NCBI GenBank assembly: GCA_032871835.1
Contig: CM065299.1
Coordinates: 29,653,074-29,717,073, forward strand
Direction of reading: 5' to 3'
Length of the DNA stretch: 64,000 bases
Source: Dipteronia dyeriana
Taxonomy: Eukaryota; Streptophyta; Magnoliopsida; Sapindales; Sapindaceae
In this document: positions 10,449-22,098 of the stretch, one piece after another
How the letters are laid out: every line of letters begins with the position of its first letter
Position numbering within the stretch: position 1 is the stretch's first letter
Notes under the pieces: model-generated
Database searches by the model: none
Told to the model about the DNA's origin: nothing
The model's input: only the letters and a program-made list of their open reading frames with translations
Made by a program: the position numbers and the translations under genes

Positions 10449-12356
10449 TGTTGGGGTTTATGCCCTAAACATGTAATTTGTAAATGGATTTATGAAATAA
10501 ATAAAAAGGAAAGTTCAATTCATTCTTGTTATGTTATTTATTTTATAAACTTGTGCATATTCTAACATCCTGGATTGCCAGATGTAATCTCAAAATATGT
10601 ATATGAGTGTCATATATAGAGGGATACAGTAAGAGATGTGCAATCTAAAGAGTCCATAGATAACAAATAAAGCTGGGTACTTTATTTGTTGTTAATCTAT
10701 AGTTGCGGTCCATTCCGTAATGTACGGTGATTCTATCCTGAATCATTCATATGAGATATGGGAATGGAGGCACCTTGTTTGATGTGATCATTTAGGACTG
10801 GGCCATGATCTATATGAATCTCTCACCAAGATCTTTTTACCGATAAGATTCATATATATCAACTAATGATGGCTATATGTGGGTGATCTTAATCCTGAGT
10901 GTCTTATCGACTCCTTTAGGTTAGATCGTGGTCTTTGATATACCTTGGGGGAGGTTAGATGCATTTTCTGATCAATATGCTTCGTATGTTGGGATTACGG
11001 TTTGGCTTGTGGCTGGGAAGGTTTGTACACAATAGTGGAATCCACTACTTCTTGTGAGAAGTAGATAGTAGTTCCCTTAAGGGGTGATTCGGGGTTTGAA
11101 CAATATGAGCGCTCTTCTAATTCCGTAAGGAAATAGGATTTATTGTCCATTAGAGAATCAACGGTACTTAAAGGATATATGTAATTAGAGGGGTATAACA
11201 GACATTATGACCTATCTCTAATTATGAACTATTGTGAAGGATCACACCATGTGTAATAGCTATATCGATGGATACCGAGTTGTATCAGTCTGTGTAAAAG
11301 CGTCTGCAGTTGAGAGAGTGTAGCTTCAGGTTTTTAGTGGAATAACACTGGAGTTAATAATCAAGGAATATTAATTAAAGAGTTTAATTAATGATTCCAA
11401 GGATTATTGAAGCTCAAAATACTGTGGGTCCATTAGGTCCCCTTACTAGCCCCGATCGATTTAGGTAATAAGGGTCACGGTTAATTAATTGGATTTTCCA
11501 ATTAATTGTGTTACAAAAGTGACACGTATATATTCAAGAATTAATTGAATAATGAGATTATTTAATTAATGAATGTTAATAGTTAAATTTATTAAATAAT
11601 TAGATTATTTAATTATATTGATAATTTTGAATTAATTAACTATTAATTGGAGGGTGTTAGTTGATATATGGATTTAGGTGTATTTTACTAAATCATTATC
11701 TAAGTATTTGAATTTAAGTTTAAATTTAAAATATTTATTATCATTTTTAATATATTAGATATATTTAAAAAGGATAATTAAAAGATATATATCAATTATA
11801 ACACAAGAGATTGCATTGAATGCAAATTGGTGTGTGCATATATATATAAGTGTTTGTATAGGATACAAACAAGGATATATGTATATATATATATTGTGTA
11901 AAGATCGTGATGCATCAGTTGAAAAAATATGAAAGTTTTTTTGTGTGCACTATACACCATTGAAACAAAAATAAGAATAATATTATTTTTATAACTAGAA
12001 TTGTTCTAGTTAGTTTTCTCTTAGAAGAAAGAGTTTCTTCAAGGTTTCTCTATACATCCTTCATTCAAGTTCCTGAGACCGTGACGCGCCAACACGCAGT
12101 TACCAGTCCCGGGAGATAGCGAAGAAGATCAAGTGGTTCAGACAAGAGTACATCGTAAAGTGAAGGAGTCTCCAAATATTGGTAAGAATTCTTCTGATTA
12201 TATCGATTACAATTGTCTGTGTTTATATATTGTATGTATTAGTTCAAAAAAATAATTATGATCCCAAGTTCATTGGTCCTAAATACAGATTATGATCTGT
12301 ATTAAAATATTTTAAACCCTAGTTCCGCCGCGTAACCGGTGAACGGGGTTCCAACA
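10449..12356 (+). mobile_element. Solo Copia-type LTR (LTR-S), 1908 bp
   Basis: Starts TGTTGGGGTTTATGCCC and ends GGTTCCAACA. It is flanked by TTGGG (10444-10448) and TTGAG (12357-12361), a 5-bp target duplication with one mismatch. It has no internal coding region, so it is a solo LTR left after LTR-LTR recombination. It sits inside the A1 3' LTR and so is younger than A1. Relatives are at 1-147 and, inverted, at 30583-31610. The Copia assignment is by LTR style only. Confidence 0.85.
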
Positions 12357-13062
12357 TTGAGATACCTCATCTTTGCTATCTCCATCAGTCAAGCGCCACC
12401 TCCCTAGGGTGGCACCTCAGGGCACCCCATCAACAGACTGATACCCCGAGGTACCCCGCCACGACACCAGACCGATGCTCTGAGGTGCCATATGGCCAAC
12501 AGAGGGTATCAGATTACCCGTCGACACAGTGAGAAAGCTCCACGTGTACACCATCATATTTGAAGACTTTTGAAAGGGAAACAAACACCCGTTCCTGCCA
12601 ATATATTGTCCGTCTAATCTCCAGGATCATCGCATTAAATAGAAAATCCCGGCAAATGGGAAGGAGGATCAATCCGTTGACCTCCAACTTGCTCGCCATG
12701 GAAAAACCTTAGACTTCATATATAAATAAGAGGAGAATAATGACAAAAAAGGGGGGAACGATCGCCATTATGATTAGTATCCACTTATCGACAGAAACGA
12801 GTTCACCATCTCTATTCGTTGGAGCAAAATACAGAGAGAATGATTGAGTGTTCCGTTTTATTGTATTAGAAATTGTATCTTGAGTCATTAGTAATAAAAA
12901 GAGATTTGCTTGGTTCACCATTTTCATTTGTCTCCATTTCCTTACCATACTTACACGTGTATCTAGTACTAAATGTACCTAATCTCGATCGCGATCCTCC
13001 GAGGTCGAGGTTCTGAGGGTGTTAACTGGAATTCCTCACCCTGAGTGAATTTTCGGCTAACA
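12357..13062 (+). mobile_element. A1 3' LTR, second part
   Basis: Continues the LTR after the solo insertion and ends GGTGTTAACTGGAATTCC...TTCGGCTAACA. This matches the end of the A3 LTR at 37138-37179. The two pieces total about 1139 bp, close to the 1114 bp of A3. The short frames here are chance ORFs. Confidence 0.8.
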
Positions 13063-13473
13063 ATTAGTATTGCATAAATCAAGCTCACAAGTAAATGTAA
13101 TTGATTCTTGTGATCATGTGATAGGAAATCTAGATTAGATATTCAAAGATCATTCACAAAGATATATAGAAACCTAAACATGTTAATCAAAGTTAGAATA
13201 ACAAGTCTTCAACAAAAAGCACAAAAACTAGCTTTGAAATCAAGTGATCAAATCAACAATTGAATTCCTCAACATATTCAATCAAATAAGAACTATATTA
13301 AATTAATAGAAATCTCAATAAAAAATGACCTAGTTCTTAGAACATGAAACAAAATCTAGAAATTAACAATCAATCACAAGAACACAAAAGTATTTCTAAA
13401 ATCAAGTTCATGCTCATCAAATTTAGTTAAAAATCATTCAATTAAACACAACACAAGCTAAACACAACACAAC
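13063..13473 (-). mobile_element. Inverted fragment of a Copia LTR
   Basis: The reverse complement resembles the LTR of the neighbouring Copia element around 16840-17180. Shared landmarks include TTTCTAGAT, TTCTAAGAACTAGGT and GTGAATGATCTTTGAA. It abuts the A1 LTR on the left and the Copia RNase H frame on the right, with no target duplication visible. It is a rearrangement scar rather than an insertion end. Confidence 0.6.
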
Positions 13474-14102
13474 CTAACGGCAAGTAGGACGGATATTTGT
13501 TTTAGTGTAGGTTTGTGTGCTAGGTTTCAAGCTAATCCAAAAGAATCTCACTTAAAAGTAGTTAAAAGAATCATTAGGTATATAAAAGGAACACATAATC
13601 TTGGTTTATTCTATTCCTTTGATACTAATGATATTCTTGTTGGCTATTGTGATACGGATTGGGCAGGAAACATTGATGATCGTAAAAGCACATCGGGCGG
13701 TTGCTTTTACTTGGGAATAATTTGATTGCTTGGCTAAGTGAGAAACAAAACTCCATATCTCTTTCATCATCCGAAACCGAGTACATTACAGTCGAAAGTG
13801 CTTGCACACAACTTCTATGGATGAAACAAATTCTCAAGTGTTATGAGATAAATCAAGGTAAAATGACTCTCTATTGTAATAATATGAGTGCCATTAACAT
13901 CTCTAAAAATCCGGTTCAACACTCACGCACAAAGCATATAGACATTAGGCATCATTTCATTAGAGAACTTGTTGAACATTCAATAGTAACTCTTGAACAT
14001 ATGCCTACTAAGAATCAACCTGCGGACTTTTTCACAAAGCCCTTGGATAAAGAGAGATTTGTATCTCTTAGAAGATCCATTGGCATGATTTGTGTTGATT
14101 AA
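13474..14102 (+). pseudogene. Ty1/copia RNase H (3' end of pol)
   Basis: The frame opens at the junction as LTASRTDICFSVGLCARFQA. It continues through VVKRIIRYIKGTHNLGL and GYCDTDWAGNIDDRKSTSG, then, after a one-base shift near 13720, WLSEKQNSISLSSSETEYI and HIDIRHHFIRELVE. The 3' part is open to a stop at 14100-14102. These are the hallmark segments of the Copia RNase H, whose role is to degrade the RNA strand of the cDNA hybrid. Reverse transcriptase, integrase and gag are absent upstream. Confidence 0.85.
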
Positions 14103-14828
14103 TGCTTGTGTGTGGTTATGAGTGGCTTGATAAGCAAACCTATATTGTATATCTATTTCTTTGAGAGCTACTCAAGTGAGAAGTAATGATCTTGATAAAA
14201 TAGCTTTTATTGCTTCTAGATCATGCACTTAAGTCTTTGTAAATCTTGTTTTTAAAAGTGCACCAATGTTTCTCTTATATGTTTAAGTTTGAGTAGTTGA
14301 GTTTGAAAGCATATATATTATGGATGCATCTTGAAGTTCATTGTCTAGTACATGATAGATGACCTATGATTAGTATCTATTTTGCTTTGCCATCTACATA
14401 GAACTCAACGATCACCTTCATGAAAAGGGCTACATACCTTGGTTGTGAAGCCGCCCAATGTAGGAAAGGGCTACACCATTGTGATGAGTGAAAGCCGTCA
14501 TGAAGAGTATATGTTTATGTATAAAAAAAATCAAAGAAGTGTTGAAAAAGAATCATTTAAAAAAATCTTTGATACAAAGCCTAAAAAAAAATGGAGGAAG
14601 GCTTAAAATGGAGTATAGTTGAAAATTGTGATTGCTCGGTTGAAAAACAGAAATGGAATGATGAGCCACATGCACACACACGCTTATATGTTGAAATCTA
14701 TTCTCTTTAAAGAAAAAATCCGGATGATAATCGGTTTGACCTTGATTGGAAAAGCTTTAGATGGATAGGTGTTGAAATAGTTTGCATGTTGATATCACAA
14801 TAACTCCTTTTATATATGCTTGAAGCAT

Positions 14829-14862
<34 letters not shown>

Positions 14863-15580
14863 TTTTGCTTAATGTGCTTGATTCATTAGCAATGAGAGAT
14901 TATCTTTGAAAGAGTAATGAAAATCTATGATTCTCTTATTAATTTTGGACAATAATGGTTTACTATCTTTTATTGCTTGAAATGTGTCATTGTGTGATTC
15001 CCTTGTGAACAAGTTACCTTGCTTATTAACATGTGGAGCATATGTTAAGGGGGAGCTTAGTTTGTTAAACTTAGTTCTCTATACAACTTGTTTGCTCACT
15101 ATCTCATGATTCTATCATGCATCCCTTATACCCTTGTAGGTATTTTCATTTGACATTTATCTCTCTCTAGGTTGTGTAATATGTTTTTGTCTATTCCTTG
15201 TCAAAAAGGGGGAGAAAGTGTTTCCTTACCATGTTACTTGCTTTTGATATAAAAGGGAGATAATCCATTAAGGGGGAGAAAGTAAGAGGGAGAAAATTCG
15301 TGTGTTTGCATGAGATCAGAAGTGTTAAGGGATTTTTTGTTTGGTATTTGTATATTGTTTGTTTATTCACCTATCTTCTTTGTAGAAGATTTCTTTTGGT
15401 TGTTCTTGTCTCATAAGTACTTTGAATGTGTGAAGATATTCTTGAAGATTCATGAAGACATTTTAGTCTAGGAATATCTCTTTGTAATGTGAGGATGTGA
15501 GAATGCAATTAACATTGATTATGAGAGATCATTGTATGGTGAGGTAGTGGTTTTGTCATGGAATAGCCAAAGGGGGAGAT
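14103..15580 (+). other. Copia 3' internal region with polypurine tract
   Basis: This is a long non-coding stretch between RNase H and the 3' LTR. It holds a (CA)n microsatellite at 14832-14861 and several AAGGGGGAG-type purine runs. The last run, CAAAGGGGGAGAT at 15568-15580, directly precedes the LTR and is the likely primer tract. This layout resembles SIRE/Maximus Copia elements. I find no envelope-like ORF here. Confidence 0.6.
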
Positions 15581-15803
15581 TGTTAGGTCCTAGGGGTGAT
15601 TGTTAGGTCCTAGATTTGTGTTGGCTTGATTCCATAACAAAACTTAATTTCTTTGTAATGCTTAGTTGCTTAAGTGGTTCGTGATGATAAGAGCTTCAAG
15701 GAAGAAAAGAAACTTCTCATGATACAAATTTCATCTTCAAGAGGATTGGTACTATTCTTGGATGCTAAGGTATCGAGATCCTTCTTCCTCTTGCAAGGCA
15801 TAA

Positions 15804-15955
15804 GCGCACACACACACAATTCATTCATATGTGTCCCTGCTTAGTTGTGCATCATTATATGCGCACACACATAATTCATTCATATGTGTCCCTGCTTAGT
15901 TGTGCATCTTTAAATGCGCACACATACACAATTCATACATTTGTGTCCCTGCATC
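15804..15955 (+). repeat. Three tandem units of about 57 bp within the Copia LTR
   Basis: Each unit begins GCGCACACAC, continues AATTCATTCATATGTGTCCC and ends TGCTTAGTTGTGCATC, with slight drift in the third copy. Confidence 0.8.
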
Positions 15956-17310
15956 GTAGCGTATCATTTGGTATAACACTTTCACAAACTTGAAGTTGAA
16001 TGCTCATGCATTAGTTTGAAAGTAACATGTTTTGGAAAATGCATGATTGGAGACTATCTCTATGTAGTTTGCATCCTTGTGTGAAATGTGTTTGTTTGTT
16101 TATATGTTTGCATAACATGGATCTTGAACTTGATTTTGGTCTTAGATTGTTTATGATTGAGTTCCGATTATTTCGATTACTCATTCTATTGATTTCAAGT
16201 TCTAAGTCAAAAGTTACTACACTTTCAACTCATGTTACATTGTCTTTGTCTTCGTACATCGAGTCGAATTCTTATTTTCTGGGTTGATTATCTTATATGT
16301 CCATATTCATGAGGGAGTCCCGGTTTGTAATCTTCAAACAGATTCGAATTCGCAGTTCGGAGGCCAAATAACCGTCGAAGAACGCGAGGAGAGCGCAAGG
16401 GGTGAGGTGCGATGGCTTAAGCCATCACCAAGCACCATCCCTAGATGGCGCGTGGCCATCTCGGCCACAAGTATGCTCTGCCCCGAGATGCCCACGTGCC
16501 AACTCCGGGAGACACTAAGGAAGAAGGGCAAAAATGTCTTTTTGGCTTTTCACTCTTTAAAACCTCACATTCCCTCTCATTTCAAAAGATAAGAACAAGT
16601 TAAGAAATTGAAGAACAACTGCAGAATTTTTCTCTCAACATTTTGATTTTTGTTTTTGTGATAACTTCTTCATTTCTACTCCGAATCACTTGATTCAAAA
16701 ACCGATTTCGAGTTTCTTGAAGAGTTCTACAAACCTCAAGAATTTCCAGAATCAAAGGATGTCTACATTTTTCGTTGTGATCTGATCTTCAGTTCCTGAT
16801 TGCATCCTTATTGGTAAAATCATCTTCTTCTTAGTTTTCTTCTTAGATCTTCTTATTGATTGATGTTATTTGATTAAGAAGCATGACTAGGATGATTTTG
16901 ATATTATTTTGTGGTTTGTTGATTTGATTTTCAGGTTTAGCTAGATTTGTGATATATTTAATGATTTGTGCTAAACTTGATAAACATGAAATTGTTTCTA
17001 GAAATCCTTTGTTCTTATGCTTGATTGATTGTTTCTAGATCTAATTTCATTTTCTAAGAACTAGGTTTTGTTTTAATTGATGTCTAAATCTTCATATCTA
17101 TGCTCTTAGTTGATTACATGCTTAGGTTGTCTAGATGCATTTGTGATTGATCTTTGAAAGCATAATCTAGCTATCTTGTTGCATGTCCATAGAATTTGTT
17201 GATCATCTTATTCTATGTTGCGTGCTTGTTTGCGATTTGCATTCATGATCACTTAGATGCCTTGTGAAGAGGTAGAAAGTCTCATATCTTAGAGTGATTC
17301 TTTGATTTGA

Positions 17311-17523
17311 GCAATTGTAAGTCTTAGCTAGAGTCGGGAGGACTTGGATAGCTAATCAAGTGGAAGTCTCAACAAGAGGTGTGAAACCTCGGATTGTCAA
17401 GCAAGGAAGTCTTGGCTAGAGGTGTGAAGCCTTGGATAGTCAAGCAAGAAGTCTTGCCTAGGGTCAGGAGGATCCGGATAGGTGAGCAAGAAATCTTCCT
17501 AGAGACAGGGGGTCTTGGATAGG
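17311..17523 (+). repeat. About five degenerate tandem units of 43-45 bp within the Copia LTR
   Basis: Repeating phrase AAGTCTTGGCTAGAG...GGATAG..AAGCAAG. The units differ by substitutions, which suggests old duplications. Confidence 0.7.
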
Positions 17524-17838
17524 AAGTCGGCTTAGTAGATCACTAGGTTCAAGATAGAGTGAGACTGAGAGCTTGTAGAGCATGTGTGATTGATTGAGTG
17601 TGTAAGTCTATTTGAAATAGTGGATTTGCTTTTGCTGGTGGTTGTGGTATCAACCTGTGGATGTTTCCTCTTTGGAGGTTTTACCACGTAAATATTGTGT
17701 GTCTTTGTTTGCAATTTTTATTAATCATTGTTAGAATTGCATTGTTTTAAAAGAAGATAAAAATTGGAGCATATATCTATTCACCCCCCCCCCCCCCCCT
17801 CTAGGTATATTCACACTATAAAGATCAAGGGAATTTCA

Positions 17839-18589
17839 TTGTCATAATGGCTAACAGATATAATCAGGCCTTCTCATCAGCTGAGACCCATTTCTGGTGT
17901 GCCTCACGAATAATTTGTGTGGCATTGGCAGCAGGCTTTAGAGGATATTCCTTCGTAAGCATGAATTTTATGTCTTTAGTAACCAAAATTGACTTAATGT
18001 GGTTTTCTACTTAGTATAGTTTTCATCGGTTAATCTATCATTTGCGAGGATTTGTAAAAGTGCAAACGACATTGCTAAAAGAATAAATAAAAGAATTCAT
18101 TCATCTTATACATTCATCACATGTAATTGTTTAGCATAATATTAAACATGATGCTTGAACATGTTTATTGAACAAAAAATAAACACTAAAAAAATGTTAC
18201 TACGCCATGACAATCCAGCATACCACACAAGCAAGTGTCGCCTTAAGATCGGTCAAGTACTTGTATGTTATATCTAGACATTCTCAATCAAATGATATAC
18301 CAGAATAACTCTTATTCTAATATCATACAACCATCATTTGTTTCAAAAAACAAAAATATCATTTTATCTTGTTTTCTAAATATCAAATATTACAAAATAA
18401 ATATCATGATGTATAATATCTTTAAAATCAAAGTAGAGTTACAAGTGACCTGGATTAAATAGGATTCTAAATCTCATTTAATTCAATGTTGTCATTGTGA
18501 ATCAAACCTATGACCTGTTAAAGATTAAATAATCAATATTATTTTATATCTTTGCTTTGGTCTTGGTTCGAACCCTTGACCTCTATCAA
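17839..18589. other. Unassigned AT-rich sequence
   Basis: Lies between the Copia LTR and the antisense LTR-S. A 55-codon plus-strand reading from 17849 has no resemblance I recognise. No RNA gene or clear element boundary is seen. Part of it may be the outer end of the antisense LTR-S, because about 700 more bases of that LTR are expected here. The alignment fades to the left of about 18590. Confidence 0.4.
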
Positions 18590-18769
18590 ATATTAAATTC
18601 AATTAATAATTATTAATATAATAAAATATTCACATTATTTAATTTAATTAATTATTAATCCTTTAATTAAATAATCACTTTATTTAATTAATTGTCTGAA
18701 TAAATTCCTTGTTACTTTCGTAACATAATTAATTGGACCATCCATTTAATTAACCGTGACATTTGTTAC
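18590..18769 (-). mobile_element. Antisense LTR-S copy, left part
   Basis: The reverse complement aligns with 11470-11650 of the solo LTR-S (shared GTCACGGTTAATTAA and CCAATTAATT). It is cut at 18769 by element B and resumes at 30583. The left limit is uncertain. Confidence 0.65.
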
Positions 18770-19662
18770 TGTCGTATATAAATTTTACCAGACGTACACG
18801 TCATCGACAAAGAGGTAAAATTGTCAGGTAGACGTCCAAATAGGCATTCAGAAAATATCCTGCGAGACATCACCAAAGAAGAGAAGTCCGAGTAAACAAG
18901 TATTGAACAAAACCTACTTGGGGTCAACTGACGTCATATGCTACTCGGGGTCAGATAAAGGTACTCTGGGCTAGTTGATGACATTTTCTACTCGGGATCA
19001 GATGACGTCACTCGGGACCAACTGATATCGTTTTCTACTCGGGACAAACATGAAGAAAACCGAATAAAAAGCCCAACGCGTAGCTCACACGAATCGAGTC
19101 ATTAAAATACATGAAAATATCCATATCAAAGAGGAATTCCAAGAAGAACAGAATATCCAGCAGAAAGGGTTCCTTATCAGGCAAAAATTTTATTTCTTCA
19201 AAAAGATTACGCTCTTAAAGGAAATAAAACTGGACTACATTACTAGAGTCCCATTCGATCTCAAAACAAGTCTCCAAAACAGGAAAGAAGACAAACTACT
19301 TCGAACAAGTAGACAATCATAATTAAAAACAAAGATCTTTTATTACTTGTAAAAAGAGGATTAGGGTTCTATGGATATATAAATAGACTCATAATCTCGT
19401 CACAAAATATAGATAGAGAATATACAGAAATCATATAGCAAAATACAGAGAGAAAAAGAGAGATCGAGGGTTGTAATTCTTTTCAATAGTGGATTTTGGC
19501 TCGGTTGATCATTCAGCCACCCGTGGACGTTTCTCCGATCATCGGAGTTTTACCACATAAAACTTGCATCCGATTTCTTTCTCTTTCTCTCTCTCTTTGA
19601 AATCACAGCTAAAATCCAATTCTTGTTGACTTTTTCCATACATCCAGAAATTGACGTCAACA
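18770..19662 (+). repeat. Element B 5' LTR with TATA-type promoter
   Basis: Runs TGTCGTATATAAATTTTACC to GACGTCAACA (893 bp). A TATATAAATAG box at 19376-19386 probably drives the genomic RNA. Several TACTCGGG(G/A)TCA motifs with nearby GACGTCA occur as short near-repeats in the first third (18910-19040), possible upstream control sites. Confidence 0.9.
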
Positions 19663-19685
19663 ATTGGCGCTAGAATGAGGGGAAC
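19663..19685 (+). other. Element B primer binding site region
   Basis: ATTGGCGCTAGAATGAGGGG follows the LTR directly, as expected for a tRNA primer site. I could not settle which tRNA. Confidence 0.65.
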
Positions 19686-19705
19686 CTCCGATTTAATTAA
19701 AGGTA

Positions 19706-21300
19706 ATGGCAGGAAGACAAAGCATAAGCAGTTCTGGTGATTTCCAAAAATCTCCAGATAACTTCCATGTTGGCAGTAGCTCGCGAGATCTCACTGCAAC
19801 CACAGAGAACCAACCAATATCCCTGGAAGGGATCCAGCAAGTTCCTCTGACCAGCGAAGACCTGACACAATGCTTCCGAGAGGCGCTGCAACAGTTGGTG
19901 GCAGACGCATCAAAGGAATGAGTTGATTTACTGGCTGCAGAAGAAGCGCAACCTCATAACCTCCCATCTGTAAGGCTTTGTTCGGTTGTAGTGGGGCCAG
20001 AACTAAATGCACCCGAAGCCGAAAGTCGAAGAGGAACGACTATGCCAGAAGCAGAACCAGAATCAGACAGCCCGTGCCAGACACAGTAAACATGACCGGT
20101 ATAGGGATCGGTCGTCATCAGAAGATAGCGATCGGCACCATCGCAAGCGTCATCATGGAACCATACGTGAAACCCGGTATCAAAGTGAATAGCCAGAGAG
20201 AGGAATGACAATCACTCAGTGGTTCAACCATCATAGAAGTCCGGTGGGAGACAGAGATGTCGTAATTCAGAGCCTAACTCGAGAAGTTGAAAACAATAGG
20301 CGTCAAATGGATGCACTGGTCAGACGTTATGGGTACAACGATTTATTTGACGACTATTCTGACAGCCCATTCACTAGGGAAATCTTATGGCCCTCATTCC
20401 CAGAAAGGTTCAGGATGCCGCACGTGGAGCAGTTCAAGAAAGATACATACCCTAAAGAGCACGTCAGACGCTATAAAAGTGCTATGGCCCAGTATGCCTA
20501 CAGCAATCCCTTACTATGCCTCAACTTTCCAAAAACTCTAGGAGACACGGGCTCAAGATGGTTCTGGAGATTGCCCCCAGCAAGCGTCGGAAGCTTCAGT
20601 GAACTAAGCAGGAGTTTCTCAAGGTAATTTCTAAGCAACGTTCACAAGAAAAAATCAATGGCTTACCTTTCTTAGATAAAACAGGGGAAATATAAGTCGC
20701 TGAAGAAATACCTAGGGAGATTCGGCCAAGCTGTATCAGAAATCGGCAGTGCAAATGACAAAGCGATAATTGATGCGTTCATCAACAATCTACAGAATGG
20801 ACGACTATCTTTTGACTTAAGAAAAGCCCGTCTAACCAGATATTCAGATATGATGGACATGGCGGGAAGATATGCACTAGCCGAAGAAGAAGAGCTAGCC
20901 ACGGGAGGATGCTATATGTATAGAGGAAAAACCAAAAAGGACGCAGAGTCTAAGGTGCAGAACCAAAAGGGAAAGCAGAAAGGAAACAACAAAGAAAAAA
21001 GTAAAGATGAGGGAAACGGGTATAATGCTGAACAGACCACGGAGAAATTTTGAGGTAGATACGCCAATTACACCCCGCTTCGAAAAAAGCTGGAGGAAAT
21101 CCTGGTCATACTGGAAGAGAAAAATCTAGTAAAAGAGCCACGCCTACAGTCTCAGTTTGCTAGACGAGATTTAACCAAATTTTACAGGTTCCACAAGAAA
21201 ACCGGTCATGAGACTTCCAAGTGTTACCAGCTCAGAGATTACATAGAAACCCTCATTCGGGGAGGGACATCTTCAGGATGTAATCTTGAAAATGGATGAG
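19706..21300 (+). pseudogene. Element B gag
   Basis: ATG at 19706 opens a 71-residue N-terminal frame that stops at 19919. The capsid-like core follows in another frame at 20205-20627, with WPSFPERFRMPHVEQF, FPKTLGDTGSRWFWRLP and a GSFSELSRSF helix. These match the retrotransposon gag family. After another shift near 20627 the gag continues to a basic, Lys-rich segment (20940-21050). Then comes a zinc-knuckle-like FHKKTGHETSKCYQL (about 21190-21230). Gag packages the element RNA. At least three frame breaks make this copy non-functional. Confidence 0.8.
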
Positions 21301-21531
21301 AAGTCGGAAACAAAGAAAGAGATCAGGGCCGATCACAGCTCTGGTCAAAGTCAAAAGGCCTGTCCAGAGGCCAATGAAGTAATACATACAATTTTTGGAG
21401 GACCATCCAATGGGAGAAGTAACCGAGAGCGAACACAGGAAATCAGAGAAGCAGTAGAACCAAGACATAACTTTGATGCGAACTCGATCGAGCCAGACCC
21501 GAAAAGGGTAAAGGAATGATGGGACCCAATA

Positions 21532-21963
21532 ATGTTCTCAGAAGCAGACTCACAGGATGTCCGGTCAAATGACGCCCTGATCATAAGTGCCCGAATTGGT
21601 CACCGAGAAGTCAGGAGAATCCTGATAGATAATGGGAGTTCGGAAGAATTTCTCAATGTAGCCGTCTATGATCAAATCAGGTTGAACCGAAATGATCTAC
21701 AACCTTTCCATACTCCACTCAGAGGATTCAGAGGAATTGAGGTCAGGTCACTCAGGACGGTAAAGCTACCCGTAAAGATTATAGTGGCACATTGTCAGAG
21801 AACTGTACTGCTCGACTTCGTTGTGGTAGACTTAGGCAATTGGCCGTATAATGCGTTGTTGGGTCGGCCATTCTTAAATAAAACTAAGGCCGTAACAGCC
21901 ACCTATGCATTGATGATCAAGTTCCCGACCGAACAGGGGGGTGGTGTAGTCAAGGGATCCTAA
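21532..21963 (+). pseudogene. Element B aspartic protease domain
   Basis: This open frame of 143 residues contains IDNGSSEEFLNVAVYDQI (active site D-N-G-S, a variant common in Tat-type elements). It also contains LLDFVVVDLGNWPYNALLGRPFL, the hydrophobic flap-to-C-terminal region of retropepsins. The domain itself is uninterrupted, but it is cut off from gag and from reverse transcriptase by stops at 21517-21519 and 21961-21963. It would mature the polyprotein. Confidence 0.8.
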
Positions 21964-22098
21964 GAGATGGCCCGAAGAGCTAACCTGTCAGTAGACAAAG
22001 ACAAAAATGATGGCGAACAGGTATGCACTATAACGCAGCCGAGTCAGAATAAAGAGTCACTGTCATTCGAATTTGATCCAAGAGAAGAGTCGAATGAG

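Larger units (their letters stand above)
148..13062 (+). mobile_element. Degraded Ty3/gypsy Tat-type element A1 (truncated, rearranged)
   Basis: Plus-strand remains of a Tat-type gypsy element. The gag tail, protease, reverse transcriptase, RNase H, second RNase H and integrase lie at 148-3820, and a minus-strand fragment of the additional ORF follows at 3830-4150. The 3' untranslated region is at about 9576-10015. The 3' LTR is in two pieces, 10016-10448 and 12357-13062. Between these parts sit an inverted relative (A2, 4218-9575) and a solo LTR-S (10449-12356). No 5' LTR or main gag is visible, because the left end is replaced by the LTR-S fragment at 1-147. Stops and frameshifts occur throughout. 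The boundary calls rest on alignment by eye to elements A3 and B. Confidence 0.8.
15581..17838 (+). mobile_element. 3' LTR of the Copia element (about 2258 bp)
   Basis: Starts TGTTAGGTCCTAG right after the polypurine tract. The first 20 bases are duplicated at 15601. The end at GGGAATTTCA (17838) is set by comparison with the inverted LTR at 35169-43721, whose ends correspond. Near the end is a run of 16 C (17784-17799) followed by TCTAGG. Two internal tandem arrays lie at 15804-15955 and 17311-17523. The short ORFs at 16027-16592 have no protein resemblance. The 5' LTR is not in the window. Confidence 0.7.

Noticed and set aside
16027..16592. Two overlapping plus-strand ORFs within the Copia LTR
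   Set aside because: They lie in non-coding LTR sequence, have no recognisable motifs, and are not collinear with any Copia gene.
17849..18016. A 55-codon reading frame MANRYNQAF... as a small gene
   Set aside because: No homology recognised and no supporting signals. It could be an exon relic but cannot be supported.
18205..18212. ATGAC near 18206 as the left target duplication partner of the antisense LTR-S (right flank ATGAC at 31611)
   Set aside because: The sequence after it does not start with TG or match the LTR-S terminus. Another ATGAC near 18513 is one base off a TG start and also lacks LTR-S similarity.
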